The notes beneath the pieces are model-generated. The model did no database searches, was not told the origin of the DNA, and was given only the letters and a program-made list of their open reading frames with translations. The translations under genes and the position numbers were made by a program. DNA of 64,000 nucleotides, taken from NCBI GenBank assembly GCA_023614405.1, contig CM042694.1, positions 91,619,285 to 91,683,284 on the forward strand, read 5' to 3'. How positions within the stretch are numbered: position 1 is the stretch's first letter; every line of letters starts with the position of its first letter. The DNA comes from Avena insularis (taxonomy: Eukaryota; Streptophyta; Magnoliopsida; Poales; Poaceae). This document shows, piece after piece, positions 55,972-64,000 of this stretch.

Positions 55972-58054
55972 GAACATCTCCACTCGTCGGGCGTTTCTAG
56001 ACCGAAATCCAGCGCTATTTAGCGCCGGACGAATCTAATTTTCGGTCTGAAAACGCTCAGTTTTTCACCCGTGTTTTCAGCCCGAGTTCTTAGATCGTCG
56101 TGTTTTTGCCTAAATTCGGCTCAAATTCGTCCAGTTTTCGGTATATTTCTGCATAATATGAATACAGAGCAATGTTCGGCATAGTTCTGCATGAAATTAA
56201 CCATAGTTCGGCATAAAATTAAACATAGTTCAGCGAACAATAAAAATACAACATATTTCGGTCTAGTTCGGTCAGTTCATGCTAGTCTTCTATGTGTTGC
56301 TCCTGCATATCCATATGTGCTCAACCAGATCATCTTGCAGCTGTTGATGCACTACCGGGTCTCGGATCTCCTGACGCATGGCGATGAAGGCAGCCCAGGT
56401 TGGCGACACCTAGTGATCAGGCTGTGAAAGAGGTCCCTGTCTGTAGTATGGCTCGTTCTGCTCCACCAAACTCACTGGGTCCTTCCTCTCATCCTCAATG
56501 ATCATGTTGTATAAGGTCACACAACAATTCATCACTTCTCACATCTGATCTTTCGACCAAGTCATAGCAGGGAACTAGACAACTGCGAACCTCTGTTAGA
56601 GCACACCAAATGCCCGCTCCATGTCCTTCCTTCAAGCTTCCTGTTCCTTGGCATACCGAGCATGCTTGGGGAGTATCGAGTTTAAGATAGTCTTCACAAA
56701 TATTGGCCATCTTGGATAGATGTCATCTGCAAGATAGTATCCCTTGTTGTAGTGGTGCCCATTGATCTTAAAGTTCACGGGGGGAGCAATGACCCTCAAC
56801 AAGCTTGAGAAAGACATTTGAGGAGTTGAGAATATTGATATCGTTATTCGATCATGACATGCCAAAGAAGGAGTGTCAGATCCAAAGATCATATGTAGCA
56901 ACTGCCTCGAGTATCACAGTGCAACCTCCTTTGTGGCATTTGTACATCCCCTGCCATGCGAATGGACAATTCTTCCAGTGCCAATGCATGCAGTCTATGC
57001 TTCCAAGCATCCTAGGGAATCCTCTACGTTCATTGACTGCAAGAATTCGAGCAGTGTCTTCAGCAGTGGGTGTTCTCAAGTACTATGGCCCAAACACTGC
57101 AATCACTGTCCTGCAAAACCTGTACAAGCAATCGATGGCGGTGAACTCAGCCATGCGGAGATAGTCATCAGCACTGTCACCCGGCGCTCCGTATGCAAGC
57201 AACCTCATCGCCACTGTGCACTTCTGCAGTGAGGAAAACTCAACCATGCCAGTGCAGTCTTTCTTGCACACGAAATAGGGGTCGAACTCCCGAATGACAT
57301 GCACGATCTAGAGGAAGAGCTTTCGGTTCATCCTGAAACGGCGCCGAAACACGGCCTCTTCGTGGAGCAGCTCGTCGGCGAAGTAGTCGGCGTACATCAT
57401 GCAGTAGCCCTCCGCCCTCTGCCTTGCTTTGCACTTCCGGCGACCCTTCACCGAGCCTCCGCGCTTCGGCGTTGCGGTTTGCATGTACAGCCGTGCTAGA
57501 GAGGCGATGATTTGCATGCGCTCTACATTTTTGGTGGCCGCGGCGTTCTCTTCCTCTAGCAACACGGCGAACAGCTCCTCGTCGTCGGAGTCCATGTCCG
57601 AATGGGCAAAACGCCGAACACTTGGCAGGCGAGGTGTCGGGAGCTCGAAGCGTGGCCGAGCTACGACGAAGGAGGGTCTGCGAAAGGTGGCCTAGGCTGC
57701 AGGGGAAGGTGCGGTGGTGGCGCCGGACCTATCTACAGACACGACTTCAGCTTGAACCGGTGGAGCTTCCCCGGCGTAAGTATGGCGACAAGGCAGTTGG
57801 GGGAATCATTTGCCGCGGGACAAGCGACCGGTGGTGGGAAATGAGATGTCAGGGCTGGCCCACCCTCGTTTTCGCTCCATCCGGCGTTCCCAGACCGTTC
57901 TCAGCGCCACGGGATCGGCCTGAAAACGCCGGACGAAAGTTTGGCCAAATCCGGACGAAACCGATGTCCTAGAAACACGACTAGATGAAAAATTGCCGTC
58001 TAGACAAAAAAATCCCCTAAAAAAGGCGTCCCGAGCACCCGAGTGGAGATGCTC
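55972..58054 (-). mobile_element. PIF/Harbinger DNA transposon (2.08 kb) with broken transposase
   Basis: The ends GAACATCTCCACTCG (left) and CGAGTGGAGATGCTC (right) are 15-bp terminal inverted repeats with one mismatch. The flanking trinucleotides are TTA (55969-55971) and ATA (58055-58057), one mismatch from the TTA/TAA duplication of this superfamily. It contains a DDE transposase pseudogene on minus. Its subterminal sequence CCAGCGCTATTTAGCGC is shared exactly with the Harbinger-like unit at 27715. Confidence 0.85.
56290..57595 (-). pseudogene. PIF/Harbinger transposase (plant HARBI1-like DDE nuclease)
   Basis: The frame starts at ATG 57595 (MDSDDEELFAVLLEEENAAA) and stays nearly collinear to a stop at 56290-56292, with one frameshift at a C-run near 56780. 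It is interrupted by about nine in-frame stops, including TAG at 57308-57310 and 57083-57085 and TGA at 56876-56878. The DDE core shows the first Asp in [20 protein letters not shown], the second in GSNNDINIL, and the third region in ADDIYPRWPIFVKTI with RKDMERAFGVL. These are standard plant Harbinger motifs. An intact copy would cut and paste the element with TTA target choice, usually with a separate Myb-like partner, which is not found here. Confidence 0.9.
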
Positions 58055-59963
58055 ATAGAAGCTGGCAGTGTACTCGCGCCCACGTTGTGTTCTTCCTCCT
58101 CCGTCTCATGGTTTTCTTTCGATTTTCCCTTTTTTCCCCTTTGTTGCCAGCGCGCGGTACGGCCGCCGCTGTTTGCGCCCGGCACCGTCGCCGTGCACAT
58201 GCGCTGTCGTTTTAAGTTTTTCCTCTCTCGTGCCGTACGTGCGTAGGGTCGGTCGCCGCATCCGGTATTGGAACAACACCGTCTTCGGTGGAGTGGAAAT
58301 TTTGCTGGGCTAGTGCTGGTTGCTCGATCGCTAAATTGTTTCCTCTCTGAGCGAATCCCACTCTGGTCTGCCGCTATAGGTTTTTTTTTTCCTTTTTCAA
58401 GATTGTCAACGGCTACCACGGAACCCGAGAGAACTGCTTATTGTGCGGTCCTACAACTGCGATATTGTTCACGTAAATAATTGTAAGACTTCTCTGATAC
58501 TTTGTGATCCTCGGAAAAAGAATAAACGACTTCTCACTCGTTTTAACTTCACATTGTTAATTTAACTTTGTTTTGCTTCATAGATTACATACTCCCTGAA
58601 TCTATGGCTTATTTCTATTAGAGGTGGAAAGAAGAGATCTATAAGCGTGCTCCTCCTCTTCCGCTCTCCGTCTCGTCTTACGCCGCAGGCCACGAGAATG
58701 AGCCAGACCGAGGACATCTATGCCCCAGGCACGTGCTAACCTTTTTTGGTCAAGCATGACTCAAATTAAACGGTCTGACCCAGTATAGATTTAATACGGA
58801 CATAGGGAAGAACAAATACGTACCGATGGTTGTTTGGCTTCGGCCACTGTTTGTTCGGTTCGTCTCCCGTCTTTTCATTCTGTCCCTCTGTGTTGCATGT
58901 TCACCTAGACCTCCCGAACCGATAAAAGAGAGGTCGCTCATCTCTAGAGACACATCACCACATGCGTCCGCCATTCGTTTCCAGAGCACCACCCAGTCGA
59001 TCCGGTCTTCCCCAACCCCTCCTGCGACATGCACCGCCGACTAGGATAGTAGGCCTCCCGAACCCCACCTCTTCGGTCTATACAGGAGAATGGCCATAAG
59101 GTTTTTGGGGACAAGTTGTAGCGCGAGTACTGGCTTCTTGTACAACACGGAAAATGACGACATCTTTCCCCAACGATTCCCTGACATTATGAGCCTTTTT
59201 GACCACATAGCCGAAGACAATGCCAACGCCAACGTCAACTTGAGAAGTTCCTCTTCTGCACCGTATGTGATTTTCCTTTATCTTGAGCATATCATGTTTC
59301 ATCTATTGCAAATTATGTCTCATATACTACGTGTAGCAAAATCTGTTAGAGTTGATATCTACACACTCTTTGTTAGATTGCAAGGCTTGTTTTATCTACA
59401 TATTATTAGCCGTGTTTTATTCATTGTTTTCATAGATTAAATCATATGGTAAATTGCTCATATTTCCCACAACATTTGCAGTGTAAGTTATGTAATTAAT
59501 AGAGCTGTAGTGTTTTTGGACAAGCCTCTTGTTTTCTTCAAGACTTAAGAGACTTCCTGTAATTTTCTCGCGGTGTTTTGTGATGCCACATGGGTCTATC
59601 AAATTATAAATAGGTTACTGGATCACCTAGCGATAACTACAATCACTATCCTATATCCAATTCATTATCAAACTAGTAGTTCACTGTGAGACCGAACTCT
59701 TGAAGAACAATCCATATAAATACAAGTTTGGTCTATCTGAGTCGAAGCAGGTTAGGTTGGCAATTTCTGCTTCCGGATTGTTCTCTTCTTCTGCTAGAAT
59801 CCAAACCTTCATTTTTCAGATGGCCGGAATCCAAACCGAGTGTTGGTGCTGGTCGATCACTTCCTTATTCTCAACTCATACCTTTTCAGGAGGAAATTAT
59901 GTAAGAGGTGTAGCAGAACTCCTAACCAAATTAAGAACGAGCCGGGAACGCTGCTAGTAGCTA
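58055..59963. other. Unassigned DNA with one possible exon
   Basis: About 1.9 kb. The plus strand from about 58826 to 59262 is open except for one TAG (59042-59044). It ends at a plausible donor (GCACC/GTATGT), encoding MAIRFLGTSCSASTGFLYNT and FPDIMSLFDHIAEDNANANV near its end. It could be the decayed first exon of a gene or of a transposon ORF; I recognise no domain and see no second exon. The remainder is AT-rich without ORFs of note. Confidence 0.3.
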
Positions 59964-60131
59964 CTCCCTCTGTTTGGAAATATAAGATGTTTTAGCTTTG
60001 TGAATCGAATGTATCTAGACATCTTTTAGTGTATAGATTCGTAGAGATTCGCAGTGAACCTATACACTAAAAATGTCTAGATACACTCATTTCACAAAGC
60101 TAAAATGTCTTATATTTCCAAACGGAGGGAG
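59964..60131. mobile_element. Stowaway-type MITE (168 bp)
   Basis: CTCCCTCTGTTTGGAAATATAAG and its complement form the ends, and TA flanks both sides. The inner arms TTTAGCTTTGTGAA and GTGTATAGATTC/ACCTATACAC continue the hairpin. Closely related to the MITE at 27194. Confidence 0.94.
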
Positions 60132-60184
60132 TACAAAGCTATACAGCTCTATAGAGAAAACGAAAGGCCAAATAAAATTCTAGC

Positions 60185-60672
<488 letters not shown>

Positions 60673-60850
60673 TTCTCCCCCTTGATCTCGACTTTACTTT
60701 TTACTTTATACTTTACTCATTTCATCACAGTTCGGTACATAGAGCATGTTTCATCGTCATAGCTCAATTGCCGATAGAATCAGACAGCTACAATATACTT
60801 CTTGTTTTGAAACAAATTCTGTTTCTTTTGGGCCTCTTATGATCCAGGAA

Positions 60851-63800
60851 TCATAGGCTTTTCCTTAAACCCATGCCGGCTAAGTGCTCCTTGAACACAT
60901 TGGGTGGTAAGCCTTTCGTTAGCGGATCCGCAAGCATATCCTTTGTCCTTATATGCTCGAGTCTTATAGTGTGATCCTGGATCTTATCTTTCACAACATA
61001 ATACTTTATCTCTATTGGTTTGGAAGCATTACTCGACTTGTTGTTGTGAGCATAAAATACTGCGGGATCATTGTCACAGTACATCTTTAGTGGCTTGTCA
61101 ATGCAATCTACCACTTTCAAGTCGGGTATAAATTTCTTTAACCATATCGCCTGCCCCGTTGCCTCATAGCAAGCTATAAATTCTGCATACATCGTGGATG
61201 ACGCAACTATTGACTGTTTGGAGCTTCTCCACGAAATAGCCCCTACTGTGAGAGTGAAGACGTATCATGTCGTGGACTTTCGATCGTCTCTGTCTCCCGC
61301 AAAATCAGCGTCTGAATACCCTCTTATTTTTAGGGAATCAGACCTTCTATATGTTAGCATGAGGTCTTTTGTGCCTTGCGCATAACGCAAAACTTTCTTT
61401 ACCATCTTCCAGTGCTCTATGCCTGGATTCTCTTGATATCTACCGAGTACCCCGGTGATAAAAGCTAAGTCAGGGTGAGTGCACACTTGTGCATACTGTA
61501 AGCTTCCAACGGCCGAAGCATATGGTACTGCTTTCATTTGATCGATCTCATATTGACTTTTGGGACATTGAAATTTTCCAAAACTATCGCCCTTGACTAT
61601 TGGAGCAGGTGTGGCATTGCACGCATGCATACTGTATTTCTTTAGAATCTTCTCTAGGTATGCCTTCTGTGACAGTCCTAGAACCCCATTTGATCTATTT
61701 CGGTGAATTTCTATGCCCAAAACATATGAAGCTTCACCAAGATCTTTCATATCAAAGTTTGAGGACAAGAACTTCTTTGTTTCTAGTAGTAGACCGACAT
61801 CGCTGCTAGCAAGCAAGATATCATCCACATACAAAATTAGGAAAATATATCTCCCACTTTTAAACTTTGCGTAAATACAGTTGTCCTCAACATTCTCTTT
61901 AAACCCAAATTTCTTAATGGTCTCATTAAACTTCAGATACCACTGTCGTGAAGCTTGCTTTAATCCATAAATGGATTTCTTTAGGCGACATCCCATGTTT
62001 TCCTTGCCTTCCATGACAAAACCCTTAGGCTGTTTCATGTAGACTCTTTCTTCTAAATCCCCGTTTAGAAATGCCATCTTTACATCCATTTGATGCAGCT
62101 CTAAATCAAAATGTGCAACTAGTGCCATTATGATTCTGAAGGAATCCTTACATGAGACTGGAGAAAAAGTCTCATTGTAATCTACTCCTTCTCTTTGTGT
62201 AAATCCTTTTGCCACAAGCCGTGCTTTGTACTTCTCCACATTCCCTCTAGAGTCACATTTAATTTTGTAGACCCATTTACAGCCTACTGTTTTGGCTCCT
62301 TTGGGAATGTCCTCTAAGTCCCAAACTTCGTTGGAACTCATTGACCTCATCTCATCTTCCATGGCCTCTAGCCATTTGGATGAGTGAGGGCTGCTCATGG
62401 CTTCTTCAAATGAAGTGGGATCATTCTCCATTTGAACTCTTTCTGTGTAATAGACTTTATAATCAGTAGAAATTGCTGATCTTTTAACTCTTTGAGACCT
62501 TCTAGGGGCCTCATCTGTTGGGACATTTCGTGCCCTTCTAGGTGCCTCATTCGTTGGCACATTGTGCGTCTCAACATGTGGCACATCCTGTTGAGGTGGC
62601 TGTTGCTGCTCCCTTTCACGTTCAACAGTGGGTTCAGTCGGCTCCTAACGGACAGGTTTCGGATCCTCACTCACTGTTGTTATGGGTGGAGTTGCAACAG
62701 GTGCTTGCACCACAACCTCAGGGGTTGTCGACGCAGGAACCACAGGTAGCGAGAAGAATGGCTCCTGAGTCATCGGATTAGGTGCATGCACCCTCTTCTC
62801 CTCAAGATCAATTTTCCGAGCTACCATGCTCCCCCTCATCATTTCGTCCTCTAAGAAGACATCATGTCTCGTTTCTACAAACTTTGTGTATCTATCTGGA
62901 CAGTAGAAACGAAAACCTTTTGACTTTTCAGGATAGCCAATGAAATGGCAACTGACTGTTTTAGGATCAAGCTTTGCAATATTTGGATTAAACACTTTGG
63001 CCTCAGCTGGGCTCCCCCACACCCTTAGGTGTTGCAGCGAGGGGACTCTCCCTGTCCATAACTCATACGGTGTTTTGGGCACCGACCTGCTTGGTACTCT
63101 ATTAAGAATATGAATGGCGGTTTTTAACGCCTCCATCCACAATCCCAGTGGCAAGGTGGAGTAACTCATCATGCTGCGAACCATGTCCATAAGGGTACGG
63201 TTACGCCTTTCAGCTACTCCATTTTGCTGAGGCTCGCCCGGCATCGAATACTGGGCCACTATGCCAGTCTCTTGTAAGAACCTTGCAAAAGGTCCAGGGA
63301 CTTGGCCATATGGGGTGTGTCGACCATAGTACTCCCCTCCACGGTCAAACCTTACTATCTTTATTGTTTTACTATGTTGGTTCTCAACTTCAGCTTTGAA
63401 TATCTTAAATTTATCCAACGCTTCCGATCTTTCTTTAATTGGATAAATATAACCATAACGGGAGTAATCATCTGTGAATGTTATGAACGAGTCATAACCA
63501 TCCACACTTTTCACAGGAAACGGTCCACATATGTCTGTGTGAATAATTTCTAGTGTTCCGGCGCTTCGATTTGCACCCTTTTTGATTTGCTTTACATACT
63601 TTCCTTTAACGCAATCGATGCATTGCTCTATGTCGGAGAACTCTAGCGCAGGAAGAATATCGTTTTTAACTAGTCTTTCTATTCTCCCCCTCGAAATATG
63701 GCCTAAGCGACAGTGCCATAATTTCGACGAGTCTTGAGTTCTCTTTCTTTTCTTTGGTTCTTTATCCAACGAGGAAACATTCTCTTTCACTTTACACACA

Positions 63801-64000
63801 GAATTAACTTTCTCGCGAGTGGATAATAAATAAAGCTCATTGTGGAGGAAAGCAATACCCACACAATCTTTATTACAATAAATGGCACACTGGCCATGTC
63901 CAAAATGACACTGATAATTAACTTTGTCCAAACGCGACACACTTATTAAGTTTCTATGCAAAGAAGGAACATAAAGAACACCGTAAGCAAGATGATTGAT
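60851..64000 (-). pseudogene. pol: Copia pol polyprotein with two in-frame stops
   Basis: One frame runs from 64000 (already inside the protein) to the stop at 60851. GAG-pre-integrase has [18 protein letters not shown] and C-x2-C near 63630-63720. The integrase core shows HTDICGPF, the D of [10 protein letters not shown] and the E of [14 protein letters not shown]. After a linker with a TAG at 62645-62647, RT has EDNCIYAKFKSGRYIFLILY leading into Y-V-D-D, and LGEASYVLGIEIHR. A TGA at 61265-61267 breaks the segment between DADFAGDRDDRKST and YVFTL. RNase H follows with MYCDNDPAVF and the usual end ADPLTKGLP. All catalytic motifs checked are intact; only the two stops block expression. Confidence 0.92.

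Overview
The window is nuclear DNA of a grass of the Pooideae, most likely the tribe Triticeae (wheat, Aegilops, barley, rye and relatives). This rests on a complete BARE-1/Angela-type Copia element, several Stowaway MITEs with the CTCCCTCCGTTTC-type terminus, Gypsy LTRs of the kind beginning TGATACATTGCAAACG, spliced plant genes and no prokaryotic signals. The family names come from remembered sequence, not from a search.

Only about 9 kb looks like a host gene island (15.4-24.2 kb). It holds two multi-exon genes arranged head to head. On the minus strand is DCP2, the Nudix mRNA-decapping enzyme (8 exons, 323 aa). On the plus strand is a probable plastid GNAT acetyltransferase (3 exons, about 269 aa). 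Their start codons are 324 bp apart. Both reading frames are intact through every predicted junction.

The rest is mostly nested transposable elements. From left to right: 1-4452, the 5' half of a minus-strand Copia element; 4453-6429, an old Gypsy LTR remnant; 6430-13590, a complete non-autonomous Gypsy element with target site duplication (TSD) AGTCC; 13.6-15.4 kb, a PIF/Harbinger-like unit carrying a protein family I do not recognise; 15.4-24.2 kb, the gene island; 24.2-27.7 kb, intergenic DNA with one MITE; 27.7-37.2 kb, a second, inverted copy of the Harbinger-like unit, split by a complete BARE/Angela element (28877-36498, TSD CTCCA); 37.2-40.7 kb, unassigned DNA; 40661-54686, a 14-kb Gypsy element with TSD ATTGA, pol on minus and a spliced accessory reading frame on plus; 55972-58054, a Harbinger element with a broken transposase; 59964-60131, a Stowaway MITE; 60185-64000, the 3' part of a minus-strand Copia element whose pol frame is almost intact.

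The nesting gives a relative order. The Harbinger-like units were present before the 7.2-kb Gypsy and the BARE element, because these sit inside them or at their edge. The accessory protein family shared by the two Harbinger-like units (begins MAER, ends with a D-x-Y-x-x-F-Y motif) and the spliced, minisatellite-bearing antisense ORF of the 14-kb Gypsy are the least conventional content. I found no RNA gene and no CRISPR array, and I see no evidence of a new defence or regulatory system.
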